Source: CAYPGT01 sp964512985 (GTDB taxonomy: Bacteria > Cyanobacteriota > Vampirovibrionia > LMEP-6097). From it: a stretch of DNA of 64,000 nt. The position numbers were made by a program, and so were the translations under genes. The notes under the pieces were generated by a model. The model saw only the letters and a list, made by a program, of their open reading frames with translations, did not search any database and had not been told where the DNA came from. Each line of letters begins with the position of its first letter. The first letter of the stretch is position 1. The DNA lies in contig CAZELI010000005.1 in the NCBI GenBank assembly GCA_964512985.1, positions 17,412 to 81,411 on the forward strand, given 5' to 3'. This document shows, piece by piece, positions 32,421-41,980 of this stretch.

Positions 32421-34487
32421 CTACATCTTAACTTTCAACTTATCGTATTTAACAGGCTCACCATAGATCGCATTGAAGCCTATAGCAAGCTGATTTAGAA
32501 TAGTGTCGTAGCTTAGTCTCAGCTTCATGTCATGAGATCCAAACTCAGTGCGCACTTCATTACGCGCGAATTGTTCTCTGCTTAAGTTATAAGTAAACAA
32601 GGTACCTAAACTAAGCCACTTATTAACGCGATAGTCTCCATCAAAGACAACAGACTGACTACCATCAATAAACTGATCAAACAAGAACGGTGACTCGCCA
32701 GTAACAGAAGCAAATAAATAAGCAACTTCAAAACTTAAATTATCAATTCTGGCTTCTATCGAAGGACCAAACCTCGCAATAGTCATAAAATCACCAGTGC
32801 CATAGTAACGTGCCGCTGCTTGAGCTTTAGCACGCAAAGAAAAATTATATAGTTCATTACCACGACGAATCATTGGCTGCGTATAGAACGAGGTCTCTAT
32901 ATCAGATCTAAAACCACTATGCTCGATAGCCAAATTATCTCCTGGCCTTTCTGCTGCTAATTGCTCTCTACGCTGATCACTAAACAATTCATTATTGTCC
33001 TTAGCCCAGCCAGCAGCAGCTCTAATACGCATACCACGCTCATCCATAAATGGTAACTTAGCCTTCCAATCACTAGATAACTCATACAACTGTCCAACTA
33101 AGCTGGTTCCAAAAACACTGTCTCTCTTAAACTGATTTACAAGCACATTAAGTTGCAAATATTTATCGAATATTTCCTGATGAACACTAAATATCGGACG
33201 CTGGTAAAGCGTTCCATAACCAGCCATGATTGCAGTAGTATCACCAGGTGTATTGAAAGTACCGATTAAACCTACACCAACCTTCGGACCATTACCCAAC
33301 TGCACTACAGGCACCAGCGAAAATACACCCTTCTCTACATCAAAGAAGTATCTTGGACCTAAAGCAAATCCACCAATACGCTCTCTAGTACCTATTACTG
33401 GACCCTTGAACTTAGTATCAGCAGCTTCACCCACAGTAGTATTTATATCAAACGGCGCAGGCAAGCTAAACTTATCGTTCATCCAAACACGCGCGCCTTT
33501 AATTCTTAGGTTATTAGTTTTACGAGTGTTGTCGTAATAAATCTCCTTGGCTGAATAGTGCAGAGTCTGTTTATCAGAGATCTCATCCCAGTCATACTTA
33601 CGATTAGCGTTGAATCTCGCTTGCTCAGAACTATAGCGAGTATAAATATTATTACCGTGAGAATATACCGTGATCGGTTGATCAAAAGCAGCCACACCAT
33701 TCTCAAAGTTAATAATATTAACGGCTTCTTTCTTCTTAGTCGGTGGCACATAAGTCGATACAGCTTTACGCGCCTTAAGCTTCAGTCCATTAACATAGAG
33801 ACGCGGCTCATCTAACTGATATTCATTATTAGTAGTATTAAACGATATATAAGTACCATAAATAACATTCGCTCCTAATGGAACTTTAGAATTACTCGTA
33901 ACATTAGCCAGCGACAGGGTTTCAGGAGCTTGAATAATCTTAATATTACCAAAGGCCTCTAGTAGTTCAGACTCCGAATCATAACTTATATAATCAGCAA
34001 ATAACTTAGCGTTTTTACCAGGTAAATAAGTTTCTGCATTACCCTTAGCATCATAGTGATTTTGCGCTTGATTATAAAACACTTCATCAGCCACTATATC
34101 CACAAAAACCTCTTGGGGTAAGGTTTTGGAGGTCTTCTCTTCTATAATCTTCTTCTCGATTGGAGCATAAAGCAATTCATTCTCAGGTTCTTCTTCTATG
34201 ACCTTCTCCCCATCTTCAGTTGGTTCCCCTTGAGTTGTCCCAGGCGTAGTAGGCGGCACTTTTTCATTTAGACCTTTCTTGTTTAATTTATCTACTACGG
34301 GTGTTGGTAATAAATCATCTACTACATCTGTGCCTTGTTTTTTCTGTTGAGTTATTTCTTCTGCTGTAGGTAAATTCTCCGCAGCATGAACAGGATAATA
34401 GAAACTTATCCATATTATTAAACATAAAATTATTCGCACGGTTAAGGGCACCTTTAAGATTATATAACCATTTAGCCACATTGCCAT
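32421..34487 (-). CDS. lptD: LPS-assembly outer-membrane protein LptD
   Basis: LptD forms the outer-membrane barrel that inserts lipopolysaccharide at the cell surface with LptE. The 688-residue product has a signal peptide (hydrophobic segment around residues 15-35 ending VHAAE), a Pro/Glu-rich linker (about 40-115), an OstA/LptA-like beta-jellyroll with repeated 'A...YD...L.A.GNI' strands (about 125-330), and a barrel region to the C-terminus with alternating strands. The ATG directly follows a palindromic element whose AGGA serves as a possible ribosome-binding site. Its presence shows that the organism makes LPS. Confidence 0.9.
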   Translation of the reverse strand: MAMWLNGYIILKVPLTVRIILCLIIWISFYYPVHAAENLPTAEEITQQKKQGTDVVDDLLPTPVVDKLNKKGLNEKVPPTTPGTTQGEPTEDGEKVIEEEPENELLYAPIEKKIIEEKTSKTLPQEVFVDIVADEVFYNQAQNHYDAKGNAETYLPGKNAKLFADYISYDSESELLEAFGNIKIIQAPETLSLANVTSNSKVPLGANVIYGTYISFNTTNNEYQLDEPRLYVNGLKLKARKAVSTYVPPTKKKEAVNIINFENGVAAFDQPITVYSHGNNIYTRYSSEQARFNANRKYDWDEISDKQTLHYSAKEIYYDNTRKTNNLRIKGARVWMNDKFSLPAPFDINTTVGEAADTKFKGPVIGTRERIGGFALGPRYFFDVEKGVFSLVPVVQLGNGPKVGVGLIGTFNTPGDTTAIMAGYGTLYQRPIFSVHQEIFDKYLQLNVLVNQFKRDSVFGTSLVGQLYELSSDWKAKLPFMDERGMRIRAAAGWAKDNNELFSDQRREQLAAERPGDNLAIEHSGFRSDIETSFYTQPMIRRGNELYNFSLRAKAQAAARYYGTGDFMTIARFGPSIEARIDNLSFEVAYLFASVTGESPFLFDQFIDGSQSVVFDGDYRVNKWLSLGTLFTYNLSREQFARNEVRTEFGSHDMKLRLSYDTILNQLAIGFNAIYGEPVKYDKLKVKM

Positions 34488-34527
34488 ATTGTCATCCTGA
34501 GCATAGGCGTCAACTTAAGGACGATGC

Positions 34528-34629
34528 CGTCATCCTGAGGGAGGGCGAAGCCCGACCGTCAGGATCCACTACTAAGAGAATGTGAGTGGATCCTGACGTC
34601 GTCGCCTTTGGCTCCTCCTCAGGATGACG
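34528..34629. repeat. Palindromic element between lptD and recF
   Basis: Left arm CGTCATCCTGAGGGAGGGCG... to AGGATCCACT, right arm AGTGGATCCTGACG... to CCTCAGGATGACG. A second outer GTCATCCTGAGCATAGGCG at 34491 extends it, and this outer end supplies the sequence before the lptD start. Confidence 0.9.
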
Positions 34630-34663
34630 AATGCACAGATAATTGCTGTTATAATAAATAAAA

Positions 34664-35818
34664 GTGTTCGTTAAATCCCTTAAACTAATTGGCTTTCGAA
34701 ACTATATAGAAGCAGATATAGAATTCTCTGCTGCTAAGACTATCATCATTGGTAAAAACGCACAGGGCAAGAGCAATCTATTAGAAGTAATCCAAATCCT
34801 CAGTCATCTTAAATCACGCCGCGCTGCTAAAGATGCCGAGCTCATTAATTTTAATCTGGATCAAAGTATAGTGCATGCGACTGTATCTCTCAAAACTCAG
34901 GACTCAACGCCAAGTGAAAATCTAGAAATCGCTTTGCTTATTAGGAAGAGTGGTAGACGTACAGTGAAAATTAATGATGTCTCCAAGAAACCCAAAGAAT
35001 TATTACATCATATATATTCAGTAGCTTTCATGGTAAATGATATAGAGATTATCACTGGCAGTCCTTCACGCAGACGCGAATGGCTGGATTCTGTGATATC
35101 TCAGCTCAACCTCAATTATGATAACGACTTAAGTAAATTCGAGAAAATTTTATCGCAGCGTAATTCCTTCCTCAAGGATCTCACCGACAAAGGAATATAC
35201 CACTACAGCAGCTTCAATGCAGCTCAGAGAGAGCAGCTTGCCATCTGGGACAGCATGTATATAGATGCTGCTAATCCACTAAGCCGCTGCCGTGCAGAGT
35301 TCATTCAAGAGTTGCAACCTTACGCTGCTCGCTACTATCAAGAGATCTCTGGATCTAACATGAATTTGCAAGTAATTTATCAAGGGCAAGAAATTAGCCA
35401 AGCAGAATTAGACGAAAACCGCGCTAAGGATTTAGGCAGAAGCTATTCCAACCTAGGTCCGCATCGAGATGATATCAAGTTCACACTCAACGACAATGAT
35501 GCCAGTAGCTATGCTTCTCAAGGAGAACGTAGGACTATAACCCTAGCTCTGAAGCTTGCAGAATTAGAACTACACAGATCTAAGCATGGCGAGTATCCAA
35601 TATTATTACTAGATGATGTATTAGCCGAGTTAGATGAAAGTAGACAGGATTATCTCCTAGAAAGCATTAGCCCAGAGACCCAGGTAATCATCACTACTAC
35701 TCATATAGGTAAGCATTTAGAGAAATGGTCGGACAATGCACAGATACTAGAAATAGAAGAGGGTACAATTTCTACTAATAACCCAACCAGCAATTTGTGG
35801 ACAAAGCAATATGGCTAA
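34664..35818 (+). CDS. recF: DNA replication and repair protein RecF
   Basis: RecF is an SMC-like ATPase that helps to load RecA at gaps. The 384-residue product starts at a GTG. It has Walker A GKNAQGKSN (residues 30-38), the signature SQGERRTITLALKLAELE and Walker B PILLLDDVLAELD. Length is normal. It overlaps the downstream dciA-like gene by eight bases. dnaA or dnaN, often neighbours of recF, are not present here. Confidence 0.95.
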   Translation: MFVKSLKLIGFRNYIEADIEFSAAKTIIIGKNAQGKSNLLEVIQILSHLKSRRAAKDAELINFNLDQSIVHATVSLKTQDSTPSENLEIALLIRKSGRRTVKINDVSKKPKELLHHIYSVAFMVNDIEIITGSPSRRREWLDSVISQLNLNYDNDLSKFEKILSQRNSFLKDLTDKGIYHYSSFNAAQREQLAIWDSMYIDAANPLSRCRAEFIQELQPYAARYYQEISGSNMNLQVIYQGQEISQAELDENRAKDLGRSYSNLGPHRDDIKFTLNDNDASSYASQGERRTITLALKLAELELHRSKHGEYPILLLDDVLAELDESRQDYLLESISPETQVIITTTHIGKHLEKWSDNAQILEIEEGTISTNNPTSNLWTKQYG

Positions 35819-36158
35819 AAAAATAAAATTAGATGACCCTATTCAAGTGAAGGGCATTCTTGAACAGGTATTCAAGAACCTGAATCTAGATGAGAAAATG
35901 CAAGATTATAAAATCATCTTGCTCTGGAATGAATTCTTGGCTAGTGCAGCAAATCCAGAGCTAGCAGCTAAATTACAAAAATTCACCTCTGCTCATAGAG
36001 TAACTCCAGAGCGCGCCTTAGTTATTGGAGTCAAATCTGCAGTTATTGCAAACGAGTTACAGTTCATTAAACCCATGCTAGAAGAGAGATTTATAAGCTT
36101 AGTTAAAGAACAAGGCTATGAGGCTATTAACAAATTAATTTTTGAGATGAGGGGCTAA
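35811..36158 (+). CDS. DUF721 protein, DciA-like helicase operator
   Basis: The 115-residue product matches the DUF721/DciA pattern: a conserved WNEFL after an alpha helix, then HRVTPERALVIGVKSAVIANELQFIKPMLEERF. DciA is the ancestral loader of the replicative helicase DnaB in bacteria that lack DnaC. Overlap with recF by eight bases indicates one transcript for replication and repair proteins. Confidence 0.8.
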   Translation: MAKKIKLDDPIQVKGILEQVFKNLNLDEKMQDYKIILLWNEFLASAANPELAAKLQKFTSAHRVTPERALVIGVKSAVIANELQFIKPMLEERFISLVKEQGYEAINKLIFEMRG

Positions 36159-36327
36159 ACATGGCTATTTAACGCCATAATTACAATATTATATCCACTA
36201 TTCTGTACGATATAGGCCTAAATCCTGTTATATTAAGCATCTTTAATTTGACTTTTATTTCCAGGATACTGTACGATCTTGATAAATTAGTTAAGTGCTT
36301 AACTAATTAGTTTAAAAGGAGATATTT

Positions 36328-36864
36328 ATGGACATTGCTCTTACCCCACCAGTTAGTTTATTTGACAAAGTAGTACATCGAGCTAAAAATTCAATAGGAA
36401 CCAATACAAGTGCCGTAGCAAGTAAGCTTAGTCCAGCTAAGACTGAAGGATTGCATGATGCAGTATCATTCTCAAAACTAGAATCAACGGTAATAGATTT
36501 TCAAAAATCTATACTAAATTACTTGAGAAGAAATAGCATCAAGCTAACACCCGAGAATGAATCTTCTGTTAAAGAACAAATTCCAACTATCATCAAGTTA
36601 TTGCTGGATATGGATAAAGATCCAACGATGACAAAACAAGTAGAAATCTTTGGACAAAACATCAAGGACCTTGCGCTTAAAGGCAAGATGTCTCCAGATG
36701 GTATTTTGGCAGTAATTAGGGATATTAAATGCCCAGAGATATTACTACTCCCTATTATCGGTGAAATAATTTTAGGTGCCGCCCTAGGAGCTGCTGGAAC
36801 TGTTATTAAGCATATTGTATTTCCACCGCCACCTCCACCACCTCCTCCATCACCAAGTAGATAA
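36328..36864 (+). CDS. Membrane protein with polyproline C-terminal tail, unknown function
   Basis: The 178-residue product follows AAAAGGAGA, a strong ribosome-binding site. It has a helical N-terminal two thirds, one hydrophobic segment (ILLLPIIGEIILGAALGAAGTVI, about residues 138-160) and ends in FPPPPPPPPPSPSR, nine prolines in a row. Polyproline tails bind SH3, WW, EVH1 or profilin-type domains in eukaryotes and are prolyl-hydroxylase substrates. The next gene on the strand encodes a prolyl-hydroxylase-like enzyme. The family is unknown to me. Confidence 0.7.
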   Translation: MDIALTPPVSLFDKVVHRAKNSIGTNTSAVASKLSPAKTEGLHDAVSFSKLESTVIDFQKSILNYLRRNSIKLTPENESSVKEQIPTIIKLLLDMDKDPTMTKQVEIFGQNIKDLALKGKMSPDGILAVIRDIKCPEILLLPIIGEIILGAALGAAGTVIKHIVFPPPPPPPPPSPSR

Positions 36865-36876
36865 TCATCAACAGTA

Positions 36877-36903
36877 AACTGGAGCTAATAGCTCCAGTTT
36901 TTC
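36877..36903 (+). terminator. Intrinsic terminator
   Basis: The arms ACTGGAGCT and AGCTCCAGT with a three-base loop are followed by TTTTTC. It ends the polyproline gene, 16 bases before the next start; partial read-through could still link the two genes. Confidence 0.8.
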
Positions 36904-36918
36904 TTAGGAGAATATTTT

Positions 36919-37485
36919 ATGGCGAATAATTTGCATGTGCTTAACGATTGGATGATAGTGCTAGACAAGGCTCTGCCAGAGAGGCTTTGTGATGATTTAA
37001 TTGCTAAGAATAAAGCACATCTTAAAGCTTCAGGAATTTTAGGCAATCAAATTCATAATTATAGAACCAGCTGGGATATTTTCTTAGATGGTAGAACTGC
37101 ATTAACTCAAACCATAGAAGAGCTAATAGCAAAGTTCACATCCTTACCTCTGGAGAACCAAGAAGGTCTATCTATTATCAAGTACACTGTGGGTCAAGAA
37201 TATAAAGAGCATTATGATTTCTTGCATCAGGTTCCTGGAGAGATAGAGCGAGGCGGCGATAGATTATATACCGCCATCTTCTATCTTAATGATGATTTCT
37301 TAGGAGGACAAACTTATTTCCCCAAGATAGACCTAGCTATCATCCCTAAGAAAGCAAGAATGCTAATCTGGAAGAATTATATTAACGGTATACCTAACTA
37401 TGATTCCTTACATGCTGGGCTGCCCGTAGAATCTGGAGAGAAGTGGATAGCAACAAAGTGGGTTAGAGAACGAGAGTTTAAGTAA
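36919..37485 (+). CDS. 2-oxoglutarate/Fe(II) oxygenase, prolyl 4-hydroxylase type
   Basis: The 188-residue product has the complete P4H triad: H98-x-D100 in KEHYDFL and H165 in SLHAGLPV, with K175 in GEKWIATKWVRE binding 2-oxoglutarate. GGDRLYTAIFYLNDDFLGGQTYFP and SIIKYTVGQEY are also typical of prolyl 4-hydroxylases. Bacterial members hydroxylate prolines in proteins, for instance in EF-Tu or collagen-like substrates. The gene starts with AGGAG upstream of the ATG and lies 54 bases after a gene encoding a nine-proline tail, which is an obvious candidate substrate. Confidence 0.92.
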   Translation: MANNLHVLNDWMIVLDKALPERLCDDLIAKNKAHLKASGILGNQIHNYRTSWDIFLDGRTALTQTIEELIAKFTSLPLENQEGLSIIKYTVGQEYKEHYDFLHQVPGEIERGGDRLYTAIFYLNDDFLGGQTYFPKIDLAIIPKKARMLIWKNYINGIPNYDSLHAGLPVESGEKWIATKWVREREFK

Positions 37486-37525
37486 TTATTTTAAACAAGT
37501 AACAGGAGCGTGCGAAGTCAGAATG

Positions 37526-38377
37526 TTACCTCTTAATTCTTGTACCAGAACCTTGATCAGTAAAGACTTCCAGTAATAAACTATGCTCCACAAGTCCATT
37601 AAGAATAATCGCTTCTTCTACACCATTCTTCACGGCCTTAATACAGCACTCAAGCTTAGGGATCATGCCACCATCTACTTTCTTCTCAGTGATTAGCTCA
37701 CTGGCTTTCGTTAAGCTTAGCTCACTAATTAAAGATGATTTATCGTTTTTATCTCTAAGTACTCCAGGAGTGTCGGTCATCAGTAGCATCTTCTCTGCGC
37801 CCATACCGACAGCAAGCTCTGCTGTCATAGTGTCAGCATTAATGTTATAAGCATTACCTTGCTCATCTGGTGCAATAGAGCTGATTACAGGAATTAAACC
37901 TAGGTCTAGGATTTGATAAACAAGCTTGAGGTTAGCAGATTTAATATCACCCACCATATTATCGTCACTGGCACCAGCATGACGCTGTGCCACTACAATA
38001 CGTCCATCACGTCCACTAATACCAATGGCCCTAGCACCAGCACAGTTAATCATAGTCACCAAGCGACGTTGCACCTTACCATGAAGTACCATCTCTACTA
38101 CTTCCATAGTCTCTGGATCAGTAGTGCGCAAACCATTCTCGAATTTAATTTCTTTACCAAGCTTAGTTAGTAATTCATTGATCTCAGGTCCACCACCATG
38201 CACTAATATAACTTTGATACCAACGCTGTTAAGCAGCACCAGATCCTTAATAGTACTCTCTGATATAGCCTTATTAGTTAAAGCAGCTCCACCATACTTC
38301 ACCACAAAAACCTTACCAGTATATTTCTGAATATAGGGTAGGGCTTCTGATAAATGCTGAAGACGGTCGTAGTTCAT
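37526..38377 (-). CDS. argB: Acetylglutamate kinase
   Basis: ArgB phosphorylates N-acetyl-glutamate, the second step of arginine or ornithine synthesis. The 283-residue product has the amino-acid-kinase signatures VFVVKYGGAAL, VILVHGGGPEINELL, GISGRDGRIV, NINADTMTAELA and KVDGGMIPKLECC. Length is normal. No other arginine gene is near. If the organism is host-dependent, a retained argB is notable; the pathway may be complete elsewhere. Confidence 0.95.
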   Translation of the reverse strand: MNYDRLQHLSEALPYIQKYTGKVFVVKYGGAALTNKAISESTIKDLVLLNSVGIKVILVHGGGPEINELLTKLGKEIKFENGLRTTDPETMEVVEMVLHGKVQRRLVTMINCAGARAIGISGRDGRIVVAQRHAGASDDNMVGDIKSANLKLVYQILDLGLIPVISSIAPDEQGNAYNINADTMTAELAVGMGAEKMLLMTDTPGVLRDKNDKSSLISELSLTKASELITEKKVDGGMIPKLECCIKAVKNGVEEAIILNGLVEHSLLLEVFTDQGSGTRIKR

Positions 38378-38407
38378 TTATCGAATTTTATCATAGAAAG
38401 TTCAGCC

Positions 38408-39010
38408 TCAATTAAGCTGCTTCGATTTAGAAGCTATTGCTTGATTAAGGGCATCTCTAAACTGATTATAAGGTTCTTTACTATAGTCAAACTGATTTTC
38501 GTCATGAACAACATCAAGACTATCTTCTTTCCCAGAGTCTATAATAAGTCTCCGGCTAAAAAAATCACAATCTATTGTTCTTCGCTTCCCACCCAATTCT
38601 ATCTGTGATGGGAAAGAAAAGATCTTAGCTGTTGCTGGTTCATTATCCGGGTAACGCATTGACAAAGTTCCGCTATATTCATCCTTTGGATGGTCTATGA
38701 GAAAGCATTGAATGCCCACATTATTAATTTTTACCCCCTTGCCAGCCAGTTTAATTTGAAACTGAGAAGGATCTTTTAATATGGAGGCCATCCTCTCAAT
38801 TTCAGCAATTAAAAAAGATTCTACATCTCTAGGAGGAATCTTCATTAATGGATTTTCTGATTCTACACTTGGACGAGCTAAATCTTCAGGACTAGGAGTA
38901 AGTTCTGTTCCCGGATCTACTACTTGAGTTTTTGGGGCATTACGCCTTTCAGTCGCACGTTGAATTAATGCTGCTAAATGTGGTAACTCTCTAAATTCCA
39001 GATCAATCAT
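38408..39010 (-). CDS. Protein of unknown function
   Basis: The ATG at 39010 gives about 200 residues (MIDLEFRELPHLAALIQRATERR...); an upstream ATG would add 22 residues. There is a Pro/Glu-rich linker (DPGTELTPSPEDLARPSVES), then a compact alpha/beta domain with LAGKGVKINNVGIQCFLID and DCDFFSRRLIIDSGK. No signal peptide and no known motif. It stands between argB and rnc on the same strand. Confidence 0.55.
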   Translation of the reverse strand: MIDLEFRELPHLAALIQRATERRNAPKTQVVDPGTELTPSPEDLARPSVESENPLMKIPPRDVESFLIAEIERMASILKDPSQFQIKLAGKGVKINNVGIQCFLIDHPKDEYSGTLSMRYPDNEPATAKIFSFPSQIELGGKRRTIDCDFFSRRLIIDSGKEDSLDVVHDENQFDYSKEPYNQFRDALNQAIASKSKQLN

Positions 39011-39102
39011 AACTAAATAATTCAGGAGATTCCTGAAACAGCTTAGATAGTAACAAGATGCTTTTAGGTTTGTCAACTTAATTGATTGAATTTAATCTTT
39101 CA

Positions 39103-39759
39103 CTATAAATTCTCTAGCGCTACTTTAGCAGCGTTTTGTCCGGCGTCCTTCTTAGAATTGCCGCGGGCGCTGCCAAGTAATTTATCAGCGATATAAACAC
39201 CGACTTCAAACTGTTTATCATGGTCCAAACCAAAGGTAGCAATGGTTCGATAATTAGGAGGTTCTTTGTATTCTTTCTGGATAGCTTCTTGAAGTAAGGA
39301 TTTGTAATCTTTCTCCATTGAATCTTTGATAGCTTCGTTGATGTACTTCTGCCAATGCAACATCACTAATTCTTCAGCAGCTTGAAAACCTTGATCAATG
39401 TAAACCGCTCCAATAATAGCTTCTAGGCAGTCACCAAGAAGTGACATGGGTAGAGGTTTTTTACTCAACATAGAACTACCTACTTTAATATCAGCAGCTA
39501 GACCAAGTTCATCTGCAATTTGTCCAAGAAGATTATCAGAAATCAATCTAGCTCTATATTTGGTTAAGAGACCTTCATCAGAATTCGGGAAACGATTGAA
39601 AAGATACTTACTAAAAATTAGTTTCAATACAGCATCACCATAGAACTCTAGTCGTTGATTATTACTCAGAGTAGGATCATCCTTAGTACAAGAGCTATGA
39701 GTTAAAGCTAATTTAAGAAGATTCGGATCGGAAATATTTACTGAAAGCTTACTCTGCAT
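39103..39759 (-). CDS. rnc: Ribonuclease III
   Basis: RNase III cuts double-stranded RNA in rRNA and mRNA maturation. The 218-residue product has the catalytic signature RLEFYGDAVLKL (residues 36-47) and a C-terminal double-stranded-RNA-binding domain (YKSLLQEAIQKEYKEPPNY... GSARGNSKKDAGQNAAKVAL). In type II CRISPR systems RNase III also processes the crRNA:tracrRNA duplex, so this host enzyme may serve the cas9 locus in this window. It ends in an operon-like row with accB and efp. Confidence 0.95.
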   Translation of the reverse strand: MQSKLSVNISDPNLLKLALTHSSCTKDDPTLSNNQRLEFYGDAVLKLIFSKYLFNRFPNSDEGLLTKYRARLISDNLLGQIADELGLAADIKVGSSMLSKKPLPMSLLGDCLEAIIGAVYIDQGFQAAEELVMLHWQKYINEAIKDSMEKDYKSLLQEAIQKEYKEPPNYRTIATFGLDHDKQFEVGVYIADKLLGSARGNSKKDAGQNAAKVALENL

Positions 39760-39766
39760 AAGGGTT

Positions 39767-40225
39767 CTAGGCTAAACGAATCTTCATTATAACTTGACCA
39801 TAAGACACCGCTTCAGCGTTCTGCACACAGATCTCTACTATTTCACCGCTCACATCAGCAGGTAATTCATTCATGAGTTTCATTGCTTCAACTATACCTA
39901 CAGTCTCACCTTTATTAATTTTGTCACCAGCTTTAACGAAGGGATCAGAGTCAGGAGATGAAGATGCATAGAAAGTACCTACCATCGGTGATTTAAGCTC
40001 ATAAAGATTAGAACCTGCGTCTTTAGCTACAGGAGCGTTGCTAGGTGTAGCAGAAGAATTAACAGTGTTTGCTATTGGAGCAGCATAAGTAACCCCTTCT
40101 GGTTCTTTACGTACTTTGATCTTAAGACCATCTAATTCTACTTCTATCTCTGTAAGTCCTTGCTCTTTAAGAATTTCGGCAAGCGTGTTGATTTTTTCTA
40201 CAGGGATGTCTGATTTTTCTTTCAT
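39767..40225 (-). CDS. accB: Biotin carboxyl carrier protein of acetyl-CoA carboxylase
   Basis: AccB carries biotin between the two half-reactions of acetyl-CoA carboxylase. The 152-residue product has an N-terminal domain, an Ala/Pro/Asn/Ser linker (residues 48-75) and the biotinyl domain with EAMKLMNE, in which K116 is biotinylated. efp lies 18 bases upstream; accC, the usual partner, is absent. Confidence 0.95.
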   Translation of the reverse strand: MKEKSDIPVEKINTLAEILKEQGLTEIEVELDGLKIKVRKEPEGVTYAAPIANTVNSSATPSNAPVAKDAGSNLYELKSPMVGTFYASSSPDSDPFVKAGDKINKGETVGIVEAMKLMNELPADVSGEIVEICVQNAEAVSYGQVIMKIRLA

Positions 40226-40243
40226 AATAAAACTTGTCCTAAT

Positions 40244-40813
40244 TTATGATTTCACGCGATCTTGATACTCTCTAGTTTTAGGGTTCACTCTAATAGTTTC
40301 ACCTACATCTACAAAGAAAGGGATTTGAATAACAGCACCAGTCTCTAGTGTAGCTGGTTTACCACCGCCACCAGAAGATGTATTACCTTTCTCATTAGGC
40401 GCAGTATCGATTATCTTAAGTTCAATAGAATTAGGCAAGTCTACGCTAATAATTTTGCCTTCACAAACTATTATTGAACAAATAATTTCTTCTTTTAAGA
40501 AGTCAATCACATCTTGGCCCACTTCAGCCTTAGTAAGCTCCATTTGCTCGTAGCTCTTCATATCCATAAATGCATAGTTATCACCACTTTGGTAGAGGTA
40601 TTGCATTTCTTTTCTCTCCACAAACACAGGCTCAAACTGCTCATTCATACGGAAGCATTCTTCGCGCAAAGAACCAGTCTCAACATTTCTTAGTTTCGAT
40701 CTAACAAACGCCGCACCTTTACCAGGCTTAACATGCAAGAACTCAGCAACTTGCCAAATTTGTCCTTTCCATCTGACGGTCAATCCATTCTTAAAATCTG
40801 TAGGGGTAAGCAT
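40244..40813 (-). CDS. efp: Translation elongation factor P
   Basis: EF-P relieves ribosome stalling at consecutive prolines. The 189-residue product has the KOW-like N-terminal domain with the tip loop VKPGKGAAFV, in which K32 is the position modified in many bacteria, and a C-terminal end DVGETIRVNPKTREYQDRVK. The ninefold polyproline tail encoded at 36.8 kb would need this factor. Confidence 0.96.
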   Translation of the reverse strand: MLTPTDFKNGLTVRWKGQIWQVAEFLHVKPGKGAAFVRSKLRNVETGSLREECFRMNEQFEPVFVERKEMQYLYQSGDNYAFMDMKSYEQMELTKAEVGQDVIDFLKEEIICSIIVCEGKIISVDLPNSIELKIIDTAPNEKGNTSSGGGGKPATLETGAVIQIPFFVDVGETIRVNPKTREYQDRVKS

Positions 40814-40859
40814 AACGATTATTATTCTACTACATAATATGGATGGGATAAGGGTTAGT

Positions 40860-40959
40860 CGTCATCCTGAGGAGGAGCCGAAGGCGACGACGTAAGGATC
40901 CACTATTACCGTTGTTTAGTGGATCCTTACGGTCGGGCTTCGCCCTCCCTCAGGATGAC
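40860..40959. repeat. Palindromic element
   Basis: CGTCATCCTGAGGAGGAGCC... to GGATCCACT, a 13-base loop, AGTGGATCCTTACGG... to CCTCAGGATGAC. It lies between the divergent starts of efp and the comF-like gene. Confidence 0.9.
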
Positions 40960-41047
40960 AAATTTACACAATTTTATAAGTTTTAGACACACAACAAGAA
41001 AGGTGTATACACCTTTTCCTTAATCTTCACAAGCTAGGATTTTCTCC

Positions 41048-41953
41048 ATGTTTAATGCTTGGGGGAAGCTATTAGAAGGTTTTTTTAATTGTCTATTAGA
41101 TGTCATTTCTGTACGGCTTTGTTATGGTTGTAAGAAAGCTTCGGCAAGCCCTGCTAATAAATACTATTGCAATTATTGTTTTACTAATCTTAAAAATAGT
41201 TGGCTTAATAAAAATTATAGTCGTAAGTATTTGGATTTTAGTTATGCAGAACTTGCCGAATTCTACGATGACAGTATTCCACTATACCCCAAGATATATT
41301 TCGCGACTGAATATGGTCCACTGACCAAATCACTAATGCGACATTTCAAATATCGCAAACCTTATATCTCCGAGTTTTGGTCTAGTTTCCTAGTGGATTA
41401 CTGGAAGCTGCATGCTAATTGGATTCTAAGCGATCTTAGTAGTAATGAAGTAGAGAAATTTATTCCGCAAGAACGCTCTGATATCTCACTTAGGTTCTGG
41501 GTTACTTATGTACCAATGAACGAAGCAAAACTTAAAACCAGAACTTATAATCAAGCAGAATTAATCGCCAGAGACTTCACGAAGATATTAAATAACTCAC
41601 TAGAAAAATCCCCAGTAAAATACCTCTACCAAAGTTCAGAAGGTTTAGCTTATACGAGAGTAGCAGAGTATAAATTATTACCTAATTTAATTAGAAGAAT
41701 TAAAAACACCGAGAGCCTCTATGATAAATCTAAACAAGAAAGATTAGAGATACTTCGTGGAGCCTTCTCTAGCACTAGCTTAGAAGCTAATCTTACTTAC
41801 GACCCAACTCAGCAAAACATTCTCCTTATTATCGATGACATCAGTACTACTGGAGCTACAGCGATGGAAATATATAGAAGCTTAAATTTAGAACAGAATA
41901 CTTGCTGGAATGAAGTTGTATTTTTGACATTAACGGGGAGGAATTTTAAGTGA
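41048..41953 (+). CDS. ComF family phosphoribosyltransferase-like protein
   Basis: The 301-residue product has an N-terminal zinc-finger-like Cys pattern (CYGCKK...YYCNYC) and a C-terminal phosphoribosyltransferase motif LLIIDDISTTGATAME. Between them lie KSLMRHFKYRKPY and RTYNQAELIARDF, typical of ComF/GntX proteins. ComF takes part in DNA uptake in competent bacteria, but ComF-like genes are common and their role is often unknown. It is longer than usual (about 230), with extra residues in the middle. Confidence 0.85.
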   Translation: MFNAWGKLLEGFFNCLLDVISVRLCYGCKKASASPANKYYCNYCFTNLKNSWLNKNYSRKYLDFSYAELAEFYDDSIPLYPKIYFATEYGPLTKSLMRHFKYRKPYISEFWSSFLVDYWKLHANWILSDLSSNEVEKFIPQERSDISLRFWVTYVPMNEAKLKTRTYNQAELIARDFTKILNNSLEKSPVKYLYQSSEGLAYTRVAEYKLLPNLIRRIKNTESLYDKSKQERLEILRGAFSSTSLEANLTYDPTQQNILLIIDDISTTGATAMEIYRSLNLEQNTCWNEVVFLTLTGRNFK

Positions 41954-41980
41954 ACTTCAAGTCAACCTGTAACCACAATC

